From positions 806,001-870,000 of the forward strand of contig NZ_PYHR01000002.1 in assembly GCF_003121705.1 (NCBI RefSeq): DNA of 64,000 nt, given 5' to 3'. This stretch comes from Serinibacter arcticus (GTDB lineage Bacteria; Actinomycetota; Actinomycetes; Actinomycetales; Beutenbergiaceae). The notes under the pieces were generated by a model. That model was not told the origin of the DNA. It searched no databases and was given only the letters and a program-made list of their open reading frames with translations. Positions 52,268-61,900 of this stretch are shown here, piece by piece (position 1 is the stretch's first letter; every line of letters begins with the position of its first letter). Position numbers and translations under genes: made by a program.

Positions 52268-52932
52268 TGATCCCCCTGGCGATCGCGAACGCGATCCGCG
52301 ACGGTGCGGTGACCACCGCCTACCGGCGCTGGGACGTCCCCCGCGTGAAGGTGGGTGGCACCCAGCTGACGGCGTCCGGCATCGTGCGCTTCGACGCCGT
52401 CGAGGAGATCACCGACGTCGATGCGCTCACCGACGACGACGCCCGTGCGGCCGGGGTGCGCGACGCCGTCGAGCTCCGCCGACGCCTCGCTCCCCCGGAC
52501 CGCGAGTCCGCGACGCCCGTGCGCCGCAGCCCGCGCGGCGGGAAGGGTGGCGACCGGGTCTACCGCGTCACGCTGAGCTGGGTCGGCGTCGACCCGCGTC
52601 TCGAGCTGCGCGAGAAGCCCGCGCGCGGAGCGGCGCTGGTAACGCTCAAGGCCGACGTCGCCGCGCTCGACGCCGGTCGGCAGTCGGGACCGTGGACGCG
52701 CCAGATCCTGGTGTGGATCCGCGACAACCCGGGCGTGATCAGCACCGAGCTCGCCGACCTCCTCGGGCGCGAGCTCCTGCCGATGAAGGCGGACATCCGG
52801 CGCCTCAAGGCACTCGGACTCACGATCAGCCTCCGCGTCGGCTACGAGCTCTCGCCCCGCGGTCGCGGGTACCTGCGCGCGCTCGAGCGCGACGACGCCG
52901 CCTCCGACCAGGGGGTACTTCCCGCCCCTTGA
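52267..52932 (+). CDS. ASCH/PUA-like protein with C-terminal winged helix
   Basis: About 221 residues from the ATG at 52267 (GTG 52264 also possible). The N-terminal part (DGAVTTAYRRWDVPRVKVGG, VRFDAVEEITDVD) resembles an ASCH-type PUA domain; the middle VYRVTLSWVGVDPRLELRE is another strand pair; and the C-terminal third (RQILVWIRDNPGVISTELADLLG and RRLKALGLTISLRVGYEL) looks like a winged helix. An RNA- or DNA-binding role is suggested but not shown. The last codons fall in the first 22-bp repeat array. Confidence 0.68.
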   Translation: MIPLAIANAIRDGAVTTAYRRWDVPRVKVGGTQLTASGIVRFDAVEEITDVDALTDDDARAAGVRDAVELRRRLAPPDRESATPVRRSPRGGKGGDRVYRVTLSWVGVDPRLELREKPARGAALVTLKADVAALDAGRQSGPWTRQILVWIRDNPGVISTELADLLGRELLPMKADIRRLKALGLTISLRVGYELSPRGRGYLRALERDDAASDQGVLPAP

Positions 52933-52990
52933 GGGGGTAGTTCCAGCCCCTTGAGGGGGCGGTTGCCGCCCCACCAGGGGGTACTTCTGG
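52905..52990 (+). repeat. 22-bp tandem repeat array 1 (about four units)
   Basis: Four head-to-tail units, two of them clear 22-mers at 52927-52948 and 52949-52970, built on ccccttgaggggg followed by a tagttcc-like segment; the outer units are more diverged. Each core can fold into a small hairpin. The array covers the convergent gap between the ASCH-like gene and yaaA. It is the inverse of array 2 at 53785-53894. Confidence 0.8.
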
Positions 52991-52992
52991 TC

Positions 52993-53721
52993 CTACGGCG
53001 AGACGAGGGTGAGCACGTCCGGGCGGGTCGGTGACGTCGACGGCGTGAGCTCGGCGCCAAGGATCTCGCCGGTCCTCACGAGGCTGCGGGCGGCTCGCTG
53101 CAGCGAGCGGGCGTCCGTCGGCTCCGCGCCACGGCGGGACAGCAGGTGCCGCACCAGGACGCCCCGCAGGTGCTTGGCGAAGTGACTCACGACGCGCCGC
53201 TCGCCGTCGACCTCCTGCTCCACGCGCACGGTGACCCAGGACGCCGACGTCGGCGGTCGCCACAGCGGGGCGAACTCGCTCGAGCGCACGTCGACGACGA
53301 GCTCGCCCTCGGCGCGCGGCTCGAGAGCCTCCTCGATCGCCGGCCGCCAGAACGGCCCGAGGCCGCCGACGCCGGGCGTCATCCCCATCGCGAGCCGACT
53401 GGCGGGGACGGGGTCGGTCGGACCCACCATGCCGAGCAGCGGCGACGCGATCAGCACGCACGCGCGCATGCGGTCGGCCGTGGCCCCGGGACGAGCGAGC
53501 AGCTTGGGGAGGTCGGCCGCCGCGTAGAGGACGCCGGTGAGCACGTCGCACGCACGCGCCGTCGGAGCGCCGGCCGGATCGTGCTCGGTACCCGCGAGCG
53601 CCGTCGTCAGCTCACGTCGCCGATCGGTGAGCGACGGAAGACTGAGGGACGAGAGGTCGAGGGGAGCTGCGCCGTCGGGGCCGGGGGTCTGGCCGCGGGA
53701 CGGGGGAAGGACGAGGAGCAC
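52993..53721 (-). CDS. yaaA: YaaA-family peroxide stress protein
   Basis: 242 residues. YaaA/DUF328 features: LLVLPPSRGQTPG at the N-terminus, ARACDVLTGVLYAAADLPKL, MGMTPGVGGLGPFWRPAI, VVDVRSSEFAPLWRPP and RRVVSHFAKHLRGVLVRHLL, the family signature. Escherichia coli YaaA lowers free iron and protects DNA from peroxide. Here it stands alone between two inverted arrays of 22-bp repeats. The ATG at 53721 is followed by LLVLPPSRG, the usual start. Confidence 0.9.
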   Translation of the reverse strand: MLLVLPPSRGQTPGPDGAAPLDLSSLSLPSLTDRRRELTTALAGTEHDPAGAPTARACDVLTGVLYAAADLPKLLARPGATADRMRACVLIASPLLGMVGPTDPVPASRLAMGMTPGVGGLGPFWRPAIEEALEPRAEGELVVDVRSSEFAPLWRPPTSASWVTVRVEQEVDGERRVVSHFAKHLRGVLVRHLLSRRGAEPTDARSLQRAARSLVRTGEILGAELTPSTSPTRPDVLTLVSP

Positions 53722-53784
53722 CGTTCGATTCTAGGTGGGCGCTCGTCGTCGTCCGGAGGCAGCCGGACGCGACCTCGACGTCAC

Positions 53785-53894
53785 GAAGTACCCCCTCGAG
53801 GGGCAGCAAGTACCCCCCAGAGGGGCAGGAAGTACCCCCTCGAGGGGCAGCAACTACCCCCTCGAGGGGCGGGAAGTACCCCCTGGAGGGCGGG
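53785..53894 (-). repeat. 22-bp tandem repeat array 2 (five units)
   Basis: Five exact 22-bp units at 53785, 53807, 53829, 53851 and 53873. Each has a gaagtac/caagtac start, the palindrome cccctcgagggg (varied in units 2 and 5) and a cag/cgg end. The orientation is opposite to array 1, so the arrays form an inverted pair around yaaA. It lies between the yaaA start and the end of the zinc-ribbon-like gene, 10 bases before its stop. Confidence 0.88.
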
Positions 53895-53903
53895 CGGGCG
53901 CGC

Positions 53904-54638
53904 TCAGTCCTCGAGGCGGACGAGGATGTAGCCGTCCTCCTCCGAGCGGATCACGGCGTCCTTGGCGGCAGCCTTGATCGCGGCGACCTCCGACAGGCTG
54001 AGGTCCAGGTGCAGCGGCTCGGTACGGGTGCCGCGGATCGACAGCACCGCCAGCCCGCTGTTGAGCGTGCGCACCTTCTGGTACAGCGCGAGCAGGGACT
54101 CGTCGATGCCGTCGGCGGCCACGGCACGCCGCTGCGTGACGTCGGCCAGCTGGGCGTCGAGATCGGCGAACGCGGCGTCGCGCTCGGCGGTGGCCGTGGC
54201 GACGTCGGACTCGATCGCCGCCATCTGCTGACGCAGCGCGTCGAGCTCGCCCTCGGCGGTCTCGAGCTGCTCCATGAGCTCGATCTCGACGTCCTCGAGC
54301 ACGCTCTGCCGGCGGGCGAGCGACTCGAGCTCGGCGATCACGGCGACGGAGTCCTTCGCGTTGAACGCGCCGGCGTCGAGCCGACCCCGGTCCCTCGTGG
54401 AACGCTCGCGCACCTGCTCGACGTCGGCCTCGGCCTTCGCGACCGCGCGGCGGTGGTCCTTCACCACGGACTCGGCCAGCACGGCGGAGCGGCGCAGGTC
54501 CTCGGCGCGGCCGGCGAGCTCGGTGAGCGTCGCGAGGCTCGGGTGGCTGCGACGCGCGTGGGCGAGCTTGGCCAGCTGGGTGTCCAGGGCCTGCACGTCC
54601 AGGAGACGGCGCTGGTCGACGGCGGGGGCGGTACTCAC
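53904..54638 (-). CDS. coiled-coil zinc-ribbon-family protein with lost cysteines
   Basis: About 244 residues from the GTG at 54638 with aggag upstream. A long antiparallel coiled coil (residues ~5-180, heptad-rich, e.g. AELESLARRQSVLEDVEIELMEQ-type segments) leads to the C-terminal block where related proteins carry a C4 zinc ribbon. Here that block reads GTRTEPLHLDLSLSEVAAIKAAAK and SEEDGYILVRL: all four cysteines are replaced, so it cannot bind zinc. The GTG overlaps the stop of the Nif3-like gene, a pairing common in actinomycetes. Function unknown. Confidence 0.85.
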   Translation of the reverse strand: MSTAPAVDQRRLLDVQALDTQLAKLAHARRSHPSLATLTELAGRAEDLRRSAVLAESVVKDHRRAVAKAEADVEQVRERSTRDRGRLDAGAFNAKDSVAVIAELESLARRQSVLEDVEIELMEQLETAEGELDALRQQMAAIESDVATATAERDAAFADLDAQLADVTQRRAVAADGIDESLLALYQKVRTLNSGLAVLSIRGTRTEPLHLDLSLSEVAAIKAAAKDAVIRSEEDGYILVRLED

Positions 54639-55495
54639 GGGTTCACTCCTCGGGTGGCGTGGGCGACGTCGGTCCAGGCGTCGGTGCGCTCGGTGGAGAC
54701 GTGGACCTCCACCGTAGTGCCCCGGGCTGCGGCGTCCCGGCGCAGCTGGTCGGCGAGGTTCGGCAGCCAGACCCACTCGCTCGCCCAGTGGGCGGCGTCC
54801 AGCAGGAAGGGCCGGTCGGCGGCGGCGCGGAAGTCGGTGGCGGGGTGGTGGCGCAGGTCGGCGGTGAGGTAGACGTCGGCGCCCGAGGCGCGAGCGGCCT
54901 CGAGGTAGCTGTCCCCACTCCCCCCGCACACCGCGATGCGCTCGACGACGCCCTCGCGAGCGCCGGCGATCCGGATCCCCTGCGCGGTGGCCGGAAGCAC
55001 CGAGGCGACGTGGCGCGCGAACGCCTCGAGCGTCGTCGGCACCGGGAGGCGACCCACGCGGCCCGTCCCGGAGCCCGCGAGCGAGTCGGGGTGCGACGAC
55101 GGCACCAGCGGTTCGAGGTCGACCAGCCCCACCGCCTCCGCGAGCGACTCGGAGACCCCGCCTGGTGCGTCGTCCGCGTTGGTGTGCGCCGCGTAGAGGG
55201 CGACGCCGCCGCGGACCAGCCCGGTGAGGATGCGGCCCTTGGCGGTGGTCTCGGCGATCGAGGTCACGCCTCGCAGCAGCAGCGGGTGGTGCACCACGAG
55301 GAGGTCGGCCGCGAGCTCGACGGCCTCGGCCGCCGTCGCCTCGGTGGCCTCGACGGCGCACAGGACCCGGCGGACGGGCCGGGTCGGGTCACCGACGACC
55401 AGCCCGACGGCGTCCCAGTCCTGGGCCGTCGACGGCGGGTAGCGGCGCTTGAGGTCGGCGAGCAGCGCGCCGACGGTGTCAGCCTCGCCGGCCAC
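54635..55495 (-). CDS. Nif3-like dinuclear metal-centre protein
   Basis: 286 residues. NIF3 family: QDWDAVGLVVGDP, LLVVHHPLLLRGV (two metal-binding His), YAAHTNADDAPGGVSESLAEA, and the C-terminal VYLTADLRHHPATDF and LLDAAHWASEW with further metal ligands. It forms a hexameric dinuclear-metal hydrolase-like protein whose substrate is debated. The stop overlaps the coiled-coil gene start (GTGA). Confidence 0.92.
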   Translation of the reverse strand: MAGEADTVGALLADLKRRYPPSTAQDWDAVGLVVGDPTRPVRRVLCAVEATEATAAEAVELAADLLVVHHPLLLRGVTSIAETTAKGRILTGLVRGGVALYAAHTNADDAPGGVSESLAEAVGLVDLEPLVPSSHPDSLAGSGTGRVGRLPVPTTLEAFARHVASVLPATAQGIRIAGAREGVVERIAVCGGSGDSYLEAARASGADVYLTADLRHHPATDFRAAADRPFLLDAAHWASEWVWLPNLADQLRRDAAARGTTVEVHVSTERTDAWTDVAHATRGVNP

Positions 55496-55509
55496 GTCCG
55501 GGGCCCGGC

Positions 55510-55839
55510 TCAGACGTTGAAGCCGATGGCGCGCAGCTGCTCGCGCCCGGAGTCGGTGATCTTGTCAGGGCCCCACGGCGGCATCCACACCCAGTTGATG
55601 CTGATGCCGGTCAGGAGGCCCTCGACGGCCTGGTTGGCCTGGTCCTCGATGACGTCGGTCAGCGGGCAGGCGGCGGAGGTCAGGGTCATGTCGATGACGG
55701 CGGAGCCGTCGGGCTCGACCACGACGCCGTAGATCAGGCCGAGGTCGACGACGTTGATGCCGAGCTCGGGATCGATGACGTCACGGAGCGCCTCCTCGAC
55801 GTCGGCAACGTTCGGGACGGAGGGCACGGTGTCGGTCAT
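55510..55839 (-). CDS. DUF59/SufT-type iron-sulfur assembly factor
   Basis: 109 residues. VEEALRDVIDPELGINVVDLGLIYGV, DMTLTSAACPLTD with the conserved Cys and WVWMPPWGPDKITDSGREQL match the PaaD/SufT-like metal-sulfur cluster carrier family. It helps mature iron-sulfur proteins. sufU lies at the end of the window on the same strand but on the far side of the giant adhesin gene. Confidence 0.92.
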   Translation of the reverse strand: MTDTVPSVPNVADVEEALRDVIDPELGINVVDLGLIYGVVVEPDGSAVIDMTLTSAACPLTDVIEDQANQAVEGLLTGISINWVWMPPWGPDKITDSGREQLRAIGFNV

Positions 55840-55848
55840 CCCCCCAGG

Positions 55849-55892
55849 GTAGTCGCGCCGGCACCGGATCGGTCCGGTGCCGGCGCGACTAC
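55849..55892 (-). terminator. hairpin terminator after the giant adhesin gene
   Basis: A perfect 20-bp stem (55849-55868 with 55873-55892) with the tetraloop tcgg on the plus strand, 26 bases downstream of the adhesin stop at 55918 and just before the DUF59 gene start at 55839. Confidence 0.85.
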
Positions 55893-55917
55893 GCGCTGAG
55901 CGTCAACCCTTGCGAAC

Positions 55918-58900
55918 TCAGACCTCCCGCGTCCGACGACGACGCCACACGGCGACCGCTCCGAGGAGCAGCAGCCCGGCCGCCGCCAGCAGCGACCGCC
56001 CGACGCCGTCGGCACCGGTCCACGGGAGCGTGGCTCCCGGGCGGGCCGGAGGCGCGGCGTGCTCGATCGCCACGGTGTCGGAGCCCGACGACGTCCCGGT
56101 GTCGCTGGGGTCGTCCGCGTTCGTCCACGTCGCGGTGGCGGTGTTGACGACCGACGTCGCGCTGGTGCGCGGATCGACCCGCACGCCCACCGTGACGGTC
56201 GGCGCCGTCGCGCCGCGGGTGAGCGGTCCGAACAGCTCGCACCGCAGCGTCCCGCCGTAGCCGCGGGCGTCCTCACCCGTGACGTCGCAGTTCTTCCAGG
56301 ACGGGAAGGACGTGCTCGACGTCGTCACACCCGTCACCGCGAGGGTGGCCGGCACGGGATCGGTGAGCACGAGCGGCATCGCCGCCCCGAGCCCGGTGTT
56401 GGTGACCGCGACCGTGTAGTCGAACGTGCCGCCGGGGCTCGTGCGCTCGACGCTCGCCGTCTTGGTGACCGACACCCGCGGGTCGCGCTCGATGGAGCAG
56501 CCGTCCGCCGTCCGCTCGGGGTAGGTGACCTCGAACGAGACAGACGGGTTGACCGAGAACGTCAGCGACGTGAGCGCACGCCACGGCTCGTCGGGCTCGG
56601 TCGTGTCGCGCACCCGACCGGCGAAGGCGATGACGCCGGCCTTCAGCGTGCCGTCCGCGTTGAGGTCGTCGGGCCGCATGTCCCGCCAACCGGGCCAGTC
56701 CACCGACTCGCCCGAGGGCAGGAAGGTCACGCCGGGGAACGCGATCTCGCCGGTGTCGCCGCTGGCGAGCGTGCGGGTGATCTCGGCCGGGACCGGGGCG
56801 GTCCCGGTCAGGGGCACCCACCTCATCTCGATCGGGAGCGCCGACAGGTTCGCGGTCGTGGCGACGCTGTACCCGAGGTACGGCGCGTCGGCCACGCAGC
56901 GGATGTACGGCGCCGCGACGATCTCCTCGAGGGGGACGGTCACGTCGTCGCAGTCGTTGGTCGGGTCGACGTCGCCGGCCGCCGCGACGCAGGCGGTGTT
57001 GTCGAGCTCCGCCACCGGGACCGGGGCCACGGGGGCGGGCTGGCCCACGGTGAGGACCGGGACCTCCCCCACGGGCGGCGCCAGCACCTCGACCGTCACG
57101 AGGATCTCCCAGACGTCGTCGCCCACCGGCAGGTTCGGCGCGACGACCCGGACGGCGTTGCCGACGCTCTCGTCGACCCACCCCGTCGGGACGGCGACCT
57201 CCACGACCCGCAGGCGCGCGGTCGGGACGTCGTCGGTGACGACGGCGTCGCTCACCGCGGACGTGCCGTTGTTGCGGACGGCGAGCGTGTAGGTGAACAC
57301 GTCACCGGCCTCGACGACGTCGACGCCGTCCGGCAGCCCGGCCGTCTTGAGGATGCCGACGTCCGGCACCTCCACGACGCCGCAGCCGTCGTCGGTCTCG
57401 ACGAGGTCACCGGCGGTCACGGTGGCCGCATTCACCACCACGACTCCCGTGGCACCGCCGTCGTCGCACGAGAGCGGGCTCTCGAGCCCGGCCACGGTCG
57501 GACGCACGGTGACCGAGACCTGGTAGGTCCAGGTCTCCCCCGCGACCAGCGGGCCGTCGGCCAGCACCCAGTCACCGGACTCCGGTCGCTCGGTGTCGGC
57601 GGGCACCGGGGAGTCCCCCACGGCCACGACCGACCACGGCTGGACGATCTCGGCCCCGGTGATGTCGTGCGGCTCCTCCACGAGGCGGACCCACGCGGCC
57701 GGCGCGACGCCGTCGGTGGCCTCCCACGGGTGGGCGACGGTGACGGTGTAGGTCAGGGTCGAGGCGCCGTCGGCCGCGGGGGTCACCACGGCGTCGGACT
57801 TCTCCAGCTCCGGCTGGGCGGGCTCGGCGCAGGCGACGACGTCGACCGTCGTGCCCCCGGTGGCCAGCTCGGCCGTGTTGAGGAAGCCGCCGGGACCCTC
57901 GGAGCAGACCCAGGTGCCCTCCTCGAGGGCGTCGTCGGTGACCCTCGCCGTCACGGTCACCGTGTAGGTGTGCGTGCTCCCGGCTGCGATGACGGCGTCG
58001 TCGGCCAGCGTCGCCGTCCAGTCGGTGTCGTCGAACGAGCCCGAGGGTGTCGGTCCGTCGAGGTCCCCGACCCAGTCGGCCGCCTGCACCTCGATGCCCT
58101 CGCCGTAGGCCAGCTCGTCGGTGAGGTCGTAGACGGCGCTGAGGTCGTCGGGATTGGCCTCGCCGTCCGGCTGGACGACGACCAGGTCGTACACGACCGT
58201 CCAGTCGCCGTCGACGTCCTGCTCGACGGAGACGACGTCCTTGGTCACGCTCGGCAGCACCAGCTCGGCGACCGGCTCGCAGACCTCGTCCTCGTCCACC
58301 ACGCCCGCCCCGGTGGACAGGGCCGCGGCGTTGAAGAACCCGCTGCCCGGCTCACCGGTGCACTCGCGGTCGGCGGGCGTGGCGGTGACGCGCACGGTGT
58401 GGACGACCGTGTAGACGTCCACCTCACCGGCCGCCAGGGCGACGTCGGTCACGATCGGCGCGACACCGTCCCAGGTGATCGGACCGTCAGGGCCGGTCAC
58501 GCTCTGGCCGACGATCGTGGCGCCGCTCGGGTAGCCGGGGACGTCGCTGAGGCTGTAGAACGTCGGGCTCTCCCCGCCGGTGACGGTGAGCGTCGTCGTG
58601 ACCGCCCACAGGCCGGTGGCCGAGTCCTGGACGGCGGAGACGAACGTCTTGTCCACCGTCGGCGTGCTCGGCTCGGCGCACGCCTCGACCTCGGTCGAGG
58701 TGCCCGCCGAGGTCGCGACGGCCGTGTTGAGGAACCCGCCGCCGTTCTCGGTGCACACCAGCTCGGCGCTCTCTCCCGCGGGGGTGGCGACGGCGGCGCG
58801 CACGGTCACCGTGAAGGTTGCGGTGGCGCCGGGGGCCAGCAGACCGTTCGGCACGAGCACCGCGCTCCAGGTGCCGGGGGGCGCCTCGAGGAAGGGCGAC

Positions 58901-61900
58901 GGCGGACCGCCGCTGCCGTTCCAGGTGGCACCGAGGACCGTGGTCCCCGCCCCGTACGCGAGTGTGTCGACGAGGCGGTAGGTCGCCGCGACGTCGGGGT
59001 CGGGGTTGGCGACGACGATGTCGTAGACGACCGTCCAGACGCCGTCGGCGTCCTGGGTCGGCGTCCCGACGACCGACTTCGTGACCGTCACCGGGACCGG
59101 GTCGATCTCGGCACAGGCCGAGGCCTCGTCCGAGCCGACGCCGTTGCTGACGACGGCCGTGTTGGTGACACCCCCGTCGGGGCACAGCAGCCCGGCCGGG
59201 TCGGCGTCGACCGCGACCGTGACCTCGCCCGTCACCCGGTAGGTGTGGGTCTCGCCGAGCGCGATGGTCCCGCTCGCGAGGGTCTGGTCGCCGGCACCGT
59301 CGAAGGCGGCGTCGACCGCGGCCGACGAGGTCGGCGGCGTCGGGCCGCTCGCGTCCCAGCCGTCCACCAGGGTGACGCCCGCCGGGAGGGCCCCCGGGGC
59401 GTCGGTGGCGACGTAGCCCACCACCGCGGGCTGACCGGCGACGCCGGTGCTCGGGTAGCTGACCACGACGTCGTAGGCGATCGTCCAGCGGCCCGTCACC
59501 GGATCCTGGACCGACGGCAGCGCCCTCTTGGCCACCGACGGGCTCGCGGGCTCGGCGCACGCCGAGGCGTCGACCGTCTCGTCGGCGTAGGTCAGCGTGG
59601 CCGTGTTGTCGAAGGCGGCCGTCTCCTCGCCGCAGACGAACGGTGCCGTCGACCCGGCCCCGGTCACGGACGCCGTGACGACGACCGCGTACGTGTGCGT
59701 CTCACCGACGGCCAGCGTGACGTCGTCGGCCAGCTGCGTGGTCGGCAGCGTGCCGGCGACGGCGGGCGTGCCGGAGCCGAGACGTTCCCACGTCAGCGAC
59801 GTGGCGGTCGCGGCCGGGCCGAACGCCGGGGTGTCGGACAGGTCGTAGGCCGCCGGGACGGTCCCGACGTTCTCGACGTCGACGTGGTAGGTCACGGTCC
59901 AGGTCAGGTCGGCGCCCTGCCGGACGTCCTGCACCGTCTTGGCGACCTCCAGCAGCGGCGGGACGGCGACGTTGGTGAAGGTGCACGCCACGACGTCGCC
60001 CCGTGCGAGGGTGAGCGAGGTCTGGGTCGGGCTGACGCCCTGCGCCGACGTGCTCCCCGTGCACGTGAGGTCCTCCCACGTGTAGCCGGCCGGACCGTCC
60101 TCGGTCAGCGCGTAGGCGCCGGCCGCGAGCGCCTTGGTCTCGCCCGACGCGAACGTCGTGGGAGTCCCGGCGGAGGTGGCGACGAGGTCCCAGTCGGACG
60201 GCTGGGCCGTCCCGCCCTCGACGACCTTCGTCAGCGTCAGCCGGGGTGCGACGTCGTCGTTGACCCATCGGTAGGTGGCGCTGGTCCCCGCCGCCAGCGT
60301 GACGGAGGTCGAGTCCGCGGCGACCCAGGTCGTCCCGTCCCAGCGCTGCAGCGTCGCGGTGTAGCCACCCGGACCCGTCTCAGCGAGGAGGTAGGGCTGC
60401 CCGGGACGCACGGTCACGGTGGAGGCGTCACCGACGGCGCTCGCGGCGCCGACGACGGAGCGCACCCCGAGGCCCGCGGTCTGCGGGTCGGCCGTCAACG
60501 TCCACGAGCTCGGTGGCAGGGCCGGCGAGCTGTCGGAGACGACGTGCTTGAGCAGCGTCAGGTGGGCGGTGGCGTTGGTGACGGTGCACCGCGTCCAGGC
60601 ACCGAGGGGCACCGTGACGGCGGACGTCTCCCAGGCGGTCCCGACCGGGGCGCCCGAGGAGTTCAGCGCGACGCACGACCACGCACCGGTCTGGACGTAC
60701 TCGGACGCACCCGCGGCCGTCGACGTCTCCGCGAGCGGGTGGGCGACGCCGGGAGTCACCGAGCCGGTCACGCTCCCGGCGCCGGAGAGGCCGCCGCCGG
60801 TGAGCGTCCAGGCGGTGGCGGGGAGCCCACCGCCCGCGACGGTCTTGGTGAGCGTCAGACGGGTGTCGCAGGTGAGGGAGTTGACGATCGTGTAGGTGGT
60901 GGCCGCGGTCGGCGTCACCGACTGCGACAGGTCGTCGCCCATCGTCACCGGCGCACCGGTGCCGGTGATCAGCGTCGGGTCGCCCGCCCACGAGCAGCGC
61001 GGCATGGCGGCGGCGTCGAAGCCGCGCGCCTCGGTCAGGGTCACCGCGGACCCGCTGGGGACGCGGGTCGTGCTCCCCCACGGCGTCGGGGTCGTTCCGC
61101 TCGGGAGCCCCACCGTCAGCGAGGACGAGGTGCCGGACGGCATCTGGTTGAGGGGCTGCTCGACGCCGTTGACGACCCAGCGCTTGTTCACGGTGATGTC
61201 GACGCCGGGGTCGGGCGCCCGGTTGTAGACGGTGCAGCTGACGGCGGCGTCGCGCGGGACGCTGACGGAGAACGACGAGCCCGTGGACGACGCCGTGACC
61301 GTGGCGCCGCTCGGCAGCACCCGGCAGTCCGTCCGCCAGTAGGTGAAGCCGGGATGCTCGGTGAGCGACTCGGCGACGGTCACCGACGCGGGGGTGGACT
61401 GGCTGCCGAACGCCAGGTCGAACGCCACCGCGGAGGTGGCGGCCGCCGTCGTGCCGACGCCGGGGGTGACCGTGACCGGGGCGGCGACGCTCGGGTCGAA
61501 GGTCCACCCACCGCCGCCGTCGACGGCCTGCGCGACGTTGGTGCTGCCGTACGGCAGCACCTTCTTCACGACCGTCAGGGTGCTGCGGCAGCCCACGAGC
61601 GCGAGCTCGCGCAGTGCCGCAGCCGCGGTGGTGTAGCTCGACTCCTGGAAGTAGTCGGCCGTGGTGATGTTGCTGCCGTTGTACCTGGTCGGACCGCTCA
61701 CCGCGCGGAGGTTGAACGCCGCCCCGGACTGCGTGACGCCCGAGCCGACGCCGAGAGCGAGGACGCGCGCGCCCCCGGCCTTGACCGCGTTCGCGGAGAA
61801 CACCGCCTCCTCGACCTCGCGGAAGCGGTTGAGGTAGTCACCGCCCTGGTTCTGCCCCGTTCCGTAGCGGGTCGGGTTGCCGTCGGTGAGGAGGATGACG

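Noticed and set aside
52905-53894. CRISPR array
   Set aside because: The 22-bp units abut each other with no unique spacers, and there are no cas genes nearby.
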